The notes below the pieces were generated by a model that worked only from the letters and a program-made list of their open reading frames with translations, was not told the origin of the DNA and searched no databases. Below, piece by piece: positions 8,755 to 19,700 of a stretch of 64,000 nucleotides of DNA. Source of the stretch: Rubrivivax sp. (GTDB lineage Bacteria > Pseudomonadota > Gammaproteobacteria > Burkholderiales > Burkholderiaceae_C). Positions within the stretch are counted from its first letter, which is position 1; the number at the start of each line of letters is the position of its first letter. The DNA lies in the NCBI GenBank assembly GCA_027490215.1, contig JAIXYO010000065.1:1-64000 (forward strand). Reading direction: 5' to 3'. A program made the translations under genes and the position numbers.

Positions 8755-9372
8755 TCAGGCGCAACGGTTTTCCAGCCCCAGAAAGTCGCGCACCGCGGAA
8801 AACGACGCCTCGAAATCGCTCAACGCGTGGTCGTTGCCCTCGACTATCTGCATCGGGCAGCCGGCATAGCGTGCTGCCATGTCTCTCCAGTCCAGCACCT
8901 CGTCTCCCTTCGCGATGACCGCGAAGCAGCGGTGTGGTTGGGTGATCGCCGACGGTCTCATGTCGCGCAGGTCGGCGATGTATTCAGGTCGAAAGAAGAA
9001 GCGGTCGTCGCTGTGCCAGGCGGTGGTCTCACCGATGCGGTCGGCCAGGTCGCGATCGGGGTGCACCACAGGATTCAGCACCACGATGCGCACAGCCTGC
9101 GTCCAGCGCTCAGCCAGTACCGTCGCGTAGAAGCCGCCAAGCGAGCTGCCGATCACAGCAGTCCGCGCCAATGGCCAGTCGGCCGTGCCTTGTGCCAGTA
9201 GCGCGATCGCGTCTCGCGGCGATGGTGGCAGTTGCGGGCACCACCAGTGGATGTCAGGCCGGTGCTCATGCACCCAGTCGCGGAACTGCCGGGCCTTGGT
9301 CGACTGCGGTGAAGAGCGAAAGCCGTGCAGATACAACAGATGTGAGACGGGCTGCGCTCCGTCTGCGGACAT
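8755..9372 (-). CDS. YqiA/YcfP-type alpha/beta-fold esterase
   Basis: A 205-residue alpha/beta hydrolase. It shows the oxyanion-region motif LLYLHGFRSSPQSTKA near the N-terminus, a nucleophile elbow GSSLGGFYATVLAE, and a C-terminal EGNDHALSDFE that supplies the likely catalytic His. These match the YqiA family (UPF0227), small esterases of uncertain natural substrate. It starts 3 bp downstream of mpl and is probably co-transcribed with it. Confidence 0.82.
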   Translation of the reverse strand: MSADGAQPVSHLLYLHGFRSSPQSTKARQFRDWVHEHRPDIHWWCPQLPPSPRDAIALLAQGTADWPLARTAVIGSSLGGFYATVLAERWTQAVRIVVLNPVVHPDRDLADRIGETTAWHSDDRFFFRPEYIADLRDMRPSAITQPHRCFAVIAKGDEVLDWRDMAARYAGCPMQIVEGNDHALSDFEASFSAVRDFLGLENRCA

Positions 9373-9375
9373 GGC

Positions 9376-10770
9376 TCAGCCCTTGGCCGCCAGCGCCTTC
9401 AGCAGCAACTCGTGCACGCCACCAAAGCCGCCATTGCTCATGCACAGCACGTGATCACCCGGCTTCGCTGCTTTCGTGACCTGCGCTACCAGCGTGTCGA
9501 TGCGGTCATTGACCGAGGCCAGCTTGCCGAGCGGCGCCAGCGCCTGTGCTGCGTCCCAGTCGAGGCCGCCACTGTGGCAAAAGGACAGATCGGCCTCTTC
9601 CAGCGCCCAGGGCAGTTGCGCTTTCATCGTGCCCTGCTTCATGGTGTTGGAACGTGGCTCGAACACCGCGAGGATGCGTGGCCGTGCCTGGGTGGTCGGG
9701 TCCCAGCGTGCGTCGATCTGCCGGCGCAGGCCGTTGATCGTGGTGCGCATGGCAGTGGGGTGGTGGGCGAAATCGTCGTAGACGCTGACCCCGGCCACGC
9801 TGCCGCGCAACTCCAGCCGGCGACGCACGTTCTCGAAGCTCGACAGGGCTTGGGCCGCCACCTCTGCGGGCACGCCGAGGTGATCAGCCGCGGCGATGGC
9901 CGCCAGCGCATTCAACTGATTGTGTTCACCGGCCAGCGCCCACTCGACATGCGCCAGCCGCATGCTGCCGCGCAGCACATCAAATGCGTGTGGCTCGCCG
10001 CGGGCGCGCCACTCGCCGGGCGTTTCCTTGCGCGCGCCGAAGCGCACCACTTCGCTCCAGCAACCGACGCCAAGCACCCGCTGCAGGGCCTCGTCGCGCG
10101 CATTGACCACCAGCCGCCCTTGCGAGGGCACCGTGCGCACCAGATGGTGGAACTGCCGTTCGATGGCCGCCAGGTTGTCGAAGATATCCGCGTGGTCGAA
10201 CTCCAGGTTGTTCAGCACCGCGGTACGGGCGCGGTAATGGACGAACTTGCTGCGCTTGTCGAAGAAGGCGGTGTCGTACTCATCGGCCTCGATGACAAAA
10301 GGTGCGTTCGGGCTCTTTGATCCCAGTCGAGCGGACACGCCGAAATTGAGCGGCACCCCGCCGACCAGGAAGCCGGGCTCCAGCCCTGCTTTTTCCAGAA
10401 TCCAGGACAGCATCGCGGTGGTGGTCGTCTTGCCGTGGGTGCCAGCCACTGCCAACACATGGCGGCCCTGCAGCACCTGTTCGGCCAGCCACTGCGGACC
10501 ACTGGTGTAGGGCGCTCCGGCATCAAGCACCGCTTCCATCAACGGGTTGCCGCGCGTCACCACATTGCCCACGACGAACACATCGGGACGCAGCGCCAGC
10601 TGATCGGCGCCGTAGCCTTCCATCAGCTCGATGCCGAGCGCGCGCAACTGATCACTCATCGGCGGGTAGACGCCGCTGTCGCAGCCCGTCACCCGATGTC
10701 CGGTCTCGCGCGCCAGGGCCGCGAGCCCTCCCATGAAGGTGCCGCAGATGCCCAGGATGTGGATGTGCAT
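9376..10770 (-). CDS. mpl: UDP-N-acetylmuramate:L-alanyl-gamma-D-glutamyl-meso-diaminopimelate ligase
   Basis: Mpl re-ligates the tripeptide recovered from old wall material to UDP-MurNAc, feeding the recycling branch of peptidoglycan synthesis. The 464-residue Mur-ligase-family protein begins MHIHILGICGTFMGGLAALA, has the P-loop [11 protein letters not shown] near residue 112, and DDFAHHPTA in the C-terminal domain, where MurC has DDYGHHP. The N-terminal GICGTFMGG and the absence of MurC-specific spacing separate it from the murC at 1436. Confidence 0.93.
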   Translation of the reverse strand: MHIHILGICGTFMGGLAALARETGHRVTGCDSGVYPPMSDQLRALGIELMEGYGADQLALRPDVFVVGNVVTRGNPLMEAVLDAGAPYTSGPQWLAEQVLQGRHVLAVAGTHGKTTTTAMLSWILEKAGLEPGFLVGGVPLNFGVSARLGSKSPNAPFVIEADEYDTAFFDKRSKFVHYRARTAVLNNLEFDHADIFDNLAAIERQFHHLVRTVPSQGRLVVNARDEALQRVLGVGCWSEVVRFGARKETPGEWRARGEPHAFDVLRGSMRLAHVEWALAGEHNQLNALAAIAAADHLGVPAEVAAQALSSFENVRRRLELRGSVAGVSVYDDFAHHPTAMRTTINGLRRQIDARWDPTTQARPRILAVFEPRSNTMKQGTMKAQLPWALEEADLSFCHSGGLDWDAAQALAPLGKLASVNDRIDTLVAQVTKAAKPGDHVLCMSNGGFGGVHELLLKALAAKG

Positions 10771-10845
10771 GGAGTCGCGATGTTCAGTGGGTCAATGCCG
10801 TATTCGTCGGCACCGAGCGCCGACCGCAGCAACGTGCTGTCGGTG

Positions 10846-12138
<1,293 letters not shown>

Positions 12139-12186
12139 GGTGATTGGGGGGCAGGTAGGGCAAGACTGCGGTTGTCAGTCGATGTC

Positions 12187-13125
12187 TCAGTGAATGTGAC
12201 GAGGGCCAGATGCGTCGGGCGTCAGGTTGTCGCCGTCGGCACCGTCCTCTTCTTCGCCGGGCGCCAGCGCCCAGAAGAAACGGTCGGGCACGACATTGCC
12301 CATGCCCGGGCGGAAGCCCGCGTCGAGCGCCTGGTCCAGGAACGCCAGCGATTCGCCGACAGCGGTGTGCAACTCGCTGCCCGAAGCCAGCAGTGCTGCG
12401 AGCGCGGCCGACAGCGTGTCGCCGGCTGCGATGAAGCTGGCGTCGAAGCGCTCGAACTTTTCGCCGGTCAGCGCGCCCTGAGGTGAGGCCAGCACATTGT
12501 CTAGGTGTTGGTCGGCGCTCTTGCCACTGGTGACCAACACGCTGGTGACCAGCACGAAATTGGCGCCATGCTCAGCCGCTGCCACTGCCAGTTCGCGGGG
12601 CGAGGTGGGGCGGTCGGCGTCCCAGTCGGGCAGCAGGAAGTCGGTCAGCGTCTGGTGGCTGCCGATCAGCACCTCGGTCTGCGGCAACACCAGTTCGCGA
12701 AACGCATCGAGGTAGGCCTGCTGCTGGTCTTCCTCGAGCCACGACAGGTTCGGCATGTAGGCGACCAATGGCACGTCCGGGTAATCCGACAGGATCTCTG
12801 CCACTGCGCCGACCGCCTCCGCCGAACCGAGGAAGCCGACCTTCCATGCGGCGATCGTGATGTCCTCGAGCACGTTGCGCGCCTGTTCAGCGACCACGTC
12901 CGGGTCGATCGGGTGGTGATCGAACACTTCCGCCGTGTCTCGCAACAAGATCGAGGTGATGATCGGCAGCGCATGGGCGCCCATGGCGGCAATCGTGGCA
13001 ACGTCCCCGCTGACGCCGCCGGCACCTGTCGCATCCGACGCATTGAAGCTCATCACGCAGGCCGGCGACGGCGCCTCCTGAACCTCATCGGTGGGGTCGG
13101 CTGTCGCCTGGGGTTGTGCGGTCAT
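12187..13125 (-). CDS. Hydroxymethylpyrimidine/phosphomethylpyrimidine kinase-like protein (ThiD family)
   Basis: A 312-residue ribokinase-fold protein like ThiD, which phosphorylates the HMP moiety for thiamine synthesis. Visible family features are the N-terminal substrate loop FNASDATGAGGVSGDVATIAAMG and the C-terminal anion-hole motif AAGDTLSAALAALLASG. It is longer than typical ThiD (about 260 residues), with an N-terminal Pro/Ala leader and an acidic C-terminal tail. A 15-bp imperfect tandem duplication (12527-12556) inserts LVTSV in a core strand. ATG 13125 was preferred over an upstream in-frame ATG because homology starts shortly after. Substrate is inferred from the family. Confidence 0.78.
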   Translation of the reverse strand: MTAQPQATADPTDEVQEAPSPACVMSFNASDATGAGGVSGDVATIAAMGAHALPIITSILLRDTAEVFDHHPIDPDVVAEQARNVLEDITIAAWKVGFLGSAEAVGAVAEILSDYPDVPLVAYMPNLSWLEEDQQQAYLDAFRELVLPQTEVLIGSHQTLTDFLLPDWDADRPTSPRELAVAAAEHGANFVLVTSVLVTSGKSADQHLDNVLASPQGALTGEKFERFDASFIAAGDTLSAALAALLASGSELHTAVGESLAFLDQALDAGFRPGMGNVVPDRFFWALAPGEEEDGADGDNLTPDASGPRHIH

Positions 13126-13288
13126 GGCGGAAGACTCGGGTGAGGATGGGAGGTCGCGCCTGCTGGGCTGTGACCAATGACGAGCTCGAAAGGGTGGTGT
13201 CTCAGAACAACGCGTCACCAATGCACACGCGCTGCAGACGCGGCGTCGCTAGAATGAAATTCATTGTAATGACCCGTCCGAAGCCACC

Positions 13289-13462
13289 GTGACCGACCCC
13301 CGAACCTGGATGTGCCTGATTTGCGGCTGGATCTACGACGAAGCGACAGGCGACCCGGATCACGACATCGCGCCTGGCACTCGCTGGGAAGACGTTCCGA
13401 TGAATTGGACCTGCCCCGAATGCGGCGCGCGAAAAGAAGACTTTGAGATGGTGCAGATCTGA
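13289..13462 (+). CDS. Rubredoxin
   Basis: A 57-residue iron-sulfur-free Fe(Cys)4 electron carrier. Cysteines 9, 12, 42 and 45 lie in MCLICGWIYDE and WTCPECGARKEDFE, the two knuckles that bind iron. The start is the GTG at 13289; the ATG at 13269 is out of frame and opens only a 7-codon frame. It is divergent from the ThiD-like gene and directly precedes the pil genes, an order I associate with Burkholderiales. A TAGAAT hexamer at 13250-13255 is a possible -10 element. Electron partner unknown. Confidence 0.93.
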   Translation: MTDPRTWMCLICGWIYDEATGDPDHDIAPGTRWEDVPMNWTCPECGARKEDFEMVQI

Positions 13463-13498
13463 CCGATAACCCGACAGGCGGGGTACGTTTGTGCCCTG

Positions 13499-13930
13499 AT
13501 GAGGAGCATGTCAGTGGACAGTGACATCGGGGCGCTTGTGCCCAGGACCAGGGTGCTGGTCATCGACGACAGCAACACCATCCGCCGCAGCGCGGAGATA
13601 TTTCTCAAACAGGGCGGCTACGACGTCTACTTGGCGGAAGACGGCTTCGACGCGCTGTCCAAGGTCAATGACCACGCGCCTGCGCTGATCTTCTGCGACA
13701 TCCTGATGCCGCGGCTCGATGGCTACCAGACCTGCGCCATCATCAAGCGCAACAGCCGCTATGCCGATTTGCCGGTGATCATGCTGTCTTCGAAGGATGG
13801 CCTGTTCGACAAGGCGCGCGGCCGAATGGTCGGCTCCCAGGATTACCTGACCAAGCCGTTCACCAAGGACCAGTTGCTGGAAGCGGTCCGACTGCACTTG
13901 AAGGAAGACGCGGCGGTATCACCCAACTGA
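13499..13930 (+). CDS. pilG: Twitching motility response regulator PilG
   Basis: A 143-residue stand-alone receiver domain. Conserved features: acidic pocket VIDDSNTIRR, phospho-acceptor Asp67 in FCDILMPRLDGYQT, and YLTKPFTK. GYQTCAIIKRN and MLSSKDGLFDKA(R)GR are close to PilG of Pseudomonas, where PilG acts downstream of the ChpA kinase to promote pilus extension. Start is 13499 or the in-frame ATG at 13508; no clear ribosome site decides. It heads the pilG-pilH-pilI-pilJ-chpA cluster. Confidence 0.9.
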   Translation: MRSMSVDSDIGALVPRTRVLVIDDSNTIRRSAEIFLKQGGYDVYLAEDGFDALSKVNDHAPALIFCDILMPRLDGYQTCAIIKRNSRYADLPVIMLSSKDGLFDKARGRMVGSQDYLTKPFTKDQLLEAVRLHLKEDAAVSPN

Positions 13931-14011
13931 CGCTTTTTGTCATTGTTTTCGCGGCGCACGGCTTGCTTCTTGTCGAGGCTGGGCACTGAAATCGACTCCC
14001 GAGGACAAGAA

Positions 14012-14377
14012 ATGGCAATCAAGAACATTCTGTTGGTCGATGACTCGAAGACAGAACTCTATTTCGTGTCGGATCTGCTGAAGAAGCTGGGCTATGCAGT
14101 GCGCACTGCCGAGAACGGCGAAGAAGCGATGCGCCGCCTGGAAGAGCAGACGCCCGATCTGATCCTGATGGACGTCGTCATGCCGGGACAGAACGGGTTT
14201 CAATTGACCCGCTCCATCACCCGTGACCCCCGTTTTTCCCGGGTGCCGGTCATCATGTGCACCAGCAAGAATCAGGAAACCGACAAGGTCTGGGGCATTC
14301 GCCAGGGGGCTCGTGACTACATCGTCAAGCCAGTGAATGCCGAGGAGTTGACGGCAAAGATTCGTGCATTCGGCTGA
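14012..14377 (+). CDS. pilH: Twitching motility response regulator PilH
   Basis: A 121-residue receiver domain with LVDDSKTELYF, phospho-acceptor Asp54 in LILMDVVMPGQNGFQLTR, a switch Thr in MCTSKNQETDKVWG, and YIVKPV. This matches PilH, which in the Pil-Chp system tunes ChpA signalling and pilus retraction. The ATG at 14012 is preferred over the upstream in-frame ATG because GAGGA (14001-14005) lies at good distance and homology starts there. Confidence 0.9.
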   Translation: MAIKNILLVDDSKTELYFVSDLLKKLGYAVRTAENGEEAMRRLEEQTPDLILMDVVMPGQNGFQLTRSITRDPRFSRVPVIMCTSKNQETDKVWGIRQGARDYIVKPVNAEELTAKIRAFG

Positions 14378-14464
14378 AGGCGGCGTCGTGATTCGGCTGT
14401 TTGATCTACCGGCGACTGCGTTGTCGCCGGCCTGAAACCCCGCGACGATCCGAACCCACCTCCA

Positions 14465-14989
14465 ATGGCCGACAAGGAAGCACTGCGCGCTCTGCAAAAT
14501 CGCCTTGCGCAGCGACTGCAAGAGGCGCGCTCGACGGTGCGCGGCCGGGCCTGGCTGGCGGTCGAATGTGGCGGGCGCGGTTTTCTGTTCCCGCTTCAGG
14601 AGGCCGGTGAAATCTTCTCGATGTCGCCGATTCAAGAGGTCTCGCATGCGCAGCCCTGGTTCCTTGGCGTAACCAATCTGCGCGGTCAGTTGCACGGCGT
14701 GATCAGCCTGGCCGGTTTCCTGGGCGTCTCATCCCCCGCCGAGAGCCGCGAGCAGGCCATGCTGGTGGGCTTCAACGCGTCCCTCGACGTCAATGCCACG
14801 CTGCTGGTGGATCGCCTGGCAGGATTGCGTGGTGAGGACCAGTTGTCGGTCGAGCTGGATGCGCTGCCGGCGGCTGCGGCGCCATCGTTCGCAGGTCCTC
14901 GCTGGTTCGATGCCGAGGGTCGAGCGTGGCAGGAAATCAGTCTCTCCCGCCTGGTCAGACACCCGGCTTTCCTGAAGATCGTTCGATGA
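14465..14989 (+). CDS. pilI: CheW-like coupling protein PilI
   Basis: A 174-residue CheW-domain protein with WLAVECGGRGFLFPLQEAGEI and the signature GVTNLRGQLHGVISLAGFLG. PilI couples the PilJ transducer to the ChpA kinase. It lies between pilH and the transducer gene, the standard position. The long N-terminal helix (residues 1-25) is usual for the pilus-type CheW proteins. Confidence 0.88.
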   Translation: MADKEALRALQNRLAQRLQEARSTVRGRAWLAVECGGRGFLFPLQEAGEIFSMSPIQEVSHAQPWFLGVTNLRGQLHGVISLAGFLGVSSPAESREQAMLVGFNASLDVNATLLVDRLAGLRGEDQLSVELDALPAAAAPSFAGPRWFDAEGRAWQEISLSRLVRHPAFLKIVR

Positions 14990-15110
14990 AGACGCCGATC
15001 GGCACCTTGCCGCGCCGGTGTGACGAATTCAACGAACTGACGGCAAGAAGGCCTTGATATCAGTGGGTGGAGTGGCTCACCCATCACCAAAATCGCTGAG
15101 CGAGGGTTCC

Positions 15111-16700
15111 ATGGCTTTCCTGGACAAACCGAAGAAATCCGAGCCGGGGCGCGAGCGCGAAGCGTCCGACACCCGATTCTCCGACGCGCAGGCACCCGCG
15201 TCGATGGAGGGCAATCACATGGTTGACAAGCGGTCGCCAATGGAGATCAACATGGACATGGAACGCACCGTGGTACTTGATGGCATTGGCGGTCGCGGCG
15301 TGCGCGAATTCGACCCGTCCATCATTTCCGAATCTGCCCCTTCGGGCATGGCCGACTTTGCCGAATCACGGTCACAACCGGTGCCCGCCGCTGCGGTCGG
15401 CATCGCCTCCGGTGTCCCGCTGATCGCGAACCGACCCGTCGAGCAGCAGCAGAAGTGGCTCAGTGCCCTGACCTGGATCGGCATGCTCGGTGTACTGGCG
15501 GTCGTGGTGCTGTCGTTCGCGTCGGGCGAGAGTTCGCCCTCGCATCAAGGCGTCGCAGGGCTGTTACTGTTGGCCGCGTTGGCGATGTTTGCCGGAATCT
15601 TCGGGCAGCGCAAACTGTTCACTGTCGAGCAGGCGCAGCGTGCGCAGCAGATGGAGCAGCAGCGTCTTGACGCCGAGCGCCTGCAAAGTGAGGCCAAGCG
15701 CGTCAACGATGCCAATCAGGCGGCCATCCTGCGTTTGATGAACGAGTTGCAAAGCGTCGCCGAAGGCGATTTGACTCAGCAGGCCACGGTCACCGAAGAC
15801 ATCACCGGCGCCATCGCCGACTCGGTGAACTACACAGTGGAAGAGCTGCGAACGCTGGTGGCCCAGGTCCAGGGCGCGGTGAGTCGGGTGACTGAAACCA
15901 CTCAACTGGTCGACGCCACGTCAACCGAGCTGATGGCTGCGTCCAGCGAGCAACTGCGCGAGATTCGCGACACCGGTGAGTCGGTGTTGCAGATGGCCGG
16001 TCGCATCAACGAGGTGTCGGCGCAGGCGCAGCAGACGGCGCAAGTTGCCCGCCAGTCGCTGACAGCCACAGAATCAGGCCTGAAAGCGGTGCAGGACACC
16101 ATCGGAGGCATGAACACCATCCGCGACCAGATCCAGGAGACCTCCAAGCGCATCAAGCGACTCGGTGAGTCGTCGCAGGAGATCGGCGAGATCACCGAAC
16201 TGATTTCGGACATCACCGAGCAGACCAATGTGCTGGCGCTGAACGCCGCCATCCAGGCTGCGTCTGCAGGCGAAGCCGGGCGCGGATTCTCGGTGGTGGC
16301 AGAAGAGGTGCAGCGTCTGGCCGAACGCTCAGCCGACGCCACACGGCAGATTTCCGCGCTGGTCAAGGCCATTCAGACCGACACATTGGATGCAGTGGCC
16401 GCCATGGAGCGTTCGACGCAGGGCGTGGTCGAAGGGACCCGGCTGACCGACGCCGCCGGCAACGCGCTGGGGGACATCGACCGCGTTTCGCACCAGCTCT
16501 CCGATCTGATCACGGACATTTCCAGCCGTGCACTCGGTGAAGCGCAGTCGGCCAATGTGGTGGCAGCCAACATCCAGCACATCTTCGCAGTGACAGAGCA
16601 AACCGGCGAGGGAACGCGCTCGACTGCCCAGATGGTGCGCGAGCTGTCGCACACCGCCGACGAACTGAAGCAATCGGTGGCGCGCTTCAAGATCGTCTGA
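15111..16700 (+). CDS. pilJ: PilJ-like methyl-accepting chemotaxis transducer with minimal periplasmic part
   Basis: A 529-residue transducer of the Pil-Chp system. Residues 1-114 are polar and unassigned; membrane spans are at about 115-137 and 147-165, leaving only about nine residues between them. A HAMP-like/coiled-coil linker follows, then a canonical signalling tip with [19 protein letters not shown] near residue 368. Known PilJ proteins have a large periplasmic ligand domain, absent here. ATG 15111 follows GAGGG and was chosen over an upstream in-frame start. Called PilJ by position and tip sequence. Confidence 0.82.
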   Translation: MAFLDKPKKSEPGREREASDTRFSDAQAPASMEGNHMVDKRSPMEINMDMERTVVLDGIGGRGVREFDPSIISESAPSGMADFAESRSQPVPAAAVGIASGVPLIANRPVEQQQKWLSALTWIGMLGVLAVVVLSFASGESSPSHQGVAGLLLLAALAMFAGIFGQRKLFTVEQAQRAQQMEQQRLDAERLQSEAKRVNDANQAAILRLMNELQSVAEGDLTQQATVTEDITGAIADSVNYTVEELRTLVAQVQGAVSRVTETTQLVDATSTELMAASSEQLREIRDTGESVLQMAGRINEVSAQAQQTAQVARQSLTATESGLKAVQDTIGGMNTIRDQIQETSKRIKRLGESSQEIGEITELISDITEQTNVLALNAAIQAASAGEAGRGFSVVAEEVQRLAERSADATRQISALVKAIQTDTLDAVAAMERSTQGVVEGTRLTDAAGNALGDIDRVSHQLSDLITDISSRALGEAQSANVVAANIQHIFAVTEQTGEGTRSTAQMVRELSHTADELKQSVARFKIV

Positions 16701-16746
16701 CCGCCGTCAGATTCGCCCCGCTGACTCACCAGAATCAAGGCATCGC

Positions 16747-19700
16747 ATGGACAGCTTGCGCAATCCCCAATCGGTGGACAGTCTGAGCGATCTGAGTGCC
16801 CTGTCCTGGGTGCATGAAGAGCTCCGCCGCTCGCTCGAACTGGCGCTGAAGTCGCTGCGACGCCATCTGAAGGAGTCTGAAACCACCTTCGACGCCGACG
16901 TCGACGTGGTCGATCCCGCTGTGTTGAACAGCGCCCGTCAGCACCTGCACCAGGGCGTTGGTGCGCTGGAACTGGTGGCTCTGCAAGCTGGGGCCAGTCT
17001 GCTGCGTGCCTGCGAGGCCAGCGTCCAGCGCTTCATCACCAAGCCGAGGTCGATCGATGCCCAAGGCGTTGCTGCCATCGAGGCCGCGTGCTTTGCGCTG
17101 ATGGATTACGTGGCTCGCTTGCTGGCTGGCAAGAGCGTGTCGTCCTTGGCGATGTTCCCGCAGTACCGCGCGGTTCAGGAGCTCGCCGGTGCCGACCGCA
17201 TTCACCCCGCCGATCTGTGGTTCCACGATTGGCAGTGGCTGCCGCTGCCATCGGATGATCGCGCGGTCGCCTGCCAGCCTGATGCCGCCACCCGCTCTGC
17301 GATCGAGGGGCGGATGCTCTCGCTCATGCGCGTGCCGACTCCGGGTGCTGCGCAACGCATGAGTCACATCTTTGCTGGCCTGGGCGCGGGCACCGACAAC
17401 CCGCAAGCTGCCACCTTGTGGAAGCTGGCGGCGGCGATGTTCGAAGCGCAGGCCACTGGCCTGCTGTCGCCCGACGTGTTCAGCAAGCGCGTCGCCTCAC
17501 GTCTGCTGGCGCAATTGCGGATCCTCGAACGAGGTGGCAGCGAGATTTCCGAACCCTTGGCCCGTGACCTGTTGTTCTTCTGCGCACAAGCCGATTCGCC
17601 AGGCGACGGCCGCAGGGCGCCGCGTCTGGCCGCCGTGCGCCAGGCCTACGACCTGGTGCATCACCTGGCAGGCGATTACCACAGCAGCGCACTGGGTCGG
17701 TTCGATCCGGCGCTGATCGCGCAGGCCAGCAAGCGGGTGGCCGCGGCGAAGGAATCCTGGTCCGGCGTGGCCGGCGGCGAACTGCACCGAATCAATGGCC
17801 TGACCGAGCAGTTCGCGCTTGCCGGCGAGTCCCTGAAGCGCTTGTTCCCGTCCGGCGATGTGCTCGCTGAGGAACTGCGCGCCGCGGCAACCCTGACCAA
17901 GCAAACAGCCGCGGCACCGTCCCCCGCGCTGGCCATGGAAGCCGCCACCAGCCTTCTCTACGTCGAGGCCTGCCTCGAAGACGCCGAGTTCGATCACCCC
18001 GAACTGGCGGCCCGCATCCAGCGTCTTTCTCAGCGCATGGGCAGCGTCCGTCAGGGCGCCGTGCCACAGCCACTTGAGGGGTGGATGGAGGAGCTCTATC
18101 GGCGGATGTCCGATCGGCAGACCATGGGTAGCGTGGTGCAGGAGTTGCGCACGACGCTGTCGGATGCCGAGAAGCTGATTGATCAGTTCTTCCGAAATCC
18201 CACGGATCCGACGGTGCTGATTCCGGTGCCGAATCACCTGTCGGCGATGCGTGGCGTGCTGTCCGTGCTGGGCATGGATCACGCCGCCAGCGCGCTGCTG
18301 AGAATGCGCGATGAGGTCGACGGGCTCAGCTCGACCGAAGTCGACCTCTCGCGGGTCGGCCAGGCCGGCGTCTTTGACCGGCTGGCTGGCAATCTCGGTG
18401 CACTCGGCTTCCTGATCGACATGCTCAGCGTGCAGCCCGCACTCGCGAAGTCGCTGTTCATCTACGACCCCGAGGCTGGCACCTTGTCACCGGTCATGGG
18501 TCGCAGCGACCGCGCACCCGTCACGCCGGGTGAGCCTTCGCCAGTGGCTGCCGAGCCTCGGCTGATCGAACAGGCGCAGATGCTGGCATTCAACGCCGCT
18601 CGCGATGATGTGTCGATCGACGCCGTCGCGCGTGATCTGGAGCGCTTGTCGCAAGAGGCGACGGCCGCCGATCAGCCGGCGCTGGCAGCGACCGTCAACA
18701 AGGCTCGAATCGCGCTCGAGGCGGCAGGCGACGCCGAGGCGATCAACGCTGCTCGCGACCAGCTCTCGGAGGCTCTTGCCGATTTCGTGCATTCGTCGTC
18801 GGAGCCGACCGGCCTTGATCTGTCCGGAGCGGCTGCACGAGAAGTTGGGGCTGACGACGCGGCCGATGACGACGAGATGCGCGAGGTGTTCCTGGAAGAG
18901 GCCCGCGAGGTGATCGACACCGCGCGAGGCGCCTGTGCCGGACTGGCCACCGCGCCCGATGACCTGCAGCGCCTGACCATCCTGCGCCGTGCGTTCCACA
19001 CTCTGAAGGGCAGCGCCCGGATGGTCGGCTTGACCGAGTTCGGCGATGCCGCCTGGGTCTGCGAGCAGCTCTACAACACCCGATTGTCCGAGCAACGCAA
19101 GGCCGATGAGCCGCTGCTGAGATACACCTCCGAGGCGCTCGGGCAATTTGCACATTGGATCGATGACATCGCTGCGTCCAGACCGGTGACGCACAGCGCC
19201 GCGCAGATGGCGCAGGCCGCGCAGCGGCTGGATACCGTCGTGTCGACGCCTTCACCTGCTCCAGGCATGGACGACACCGCTGTGCTGCCCATGCTTCCGG
19301 AGAGCCAGCCGCTGGCGACAACGGAAGCAGCAAACATCGACGCGTTACCCACGGACCTCGACATCGCGTCAGCGCTCAACCCGCTCGCCGATGACACGCT
19401 GGCTTTCCATGCGGATGCCATGGTCGATCTCGACCTCGACGTGCCTGCGACCGAGGCGCCGCTCCAGTGGGATGGCGCCATTGGCCTCGATGACGAGAGC
19501 GCTGCCGCAGGACCGCCTGGCGAGCGCCTGCAGCCGGACGCCGCAACCGGCTTCGTGATGCTTGACCTCGAATCCGGCGATGCCAATGCCATGTTCGAGC
19601 CATTCGACCCGCAGGCGACGATGCCGCTGCCGCATGGTTCGATGGATCGCGCGCTCTCAGACGACCTGCCGAGCGACCCGCTGGCCGCCGCTGAACTCGG

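Noticed and set aside
13269-13292. Seven-codon frame just before rubredoxin as a leader peptide
   Set aside because: No ribosome site, no regulatory codon pattern and no attenuator; probably chance.
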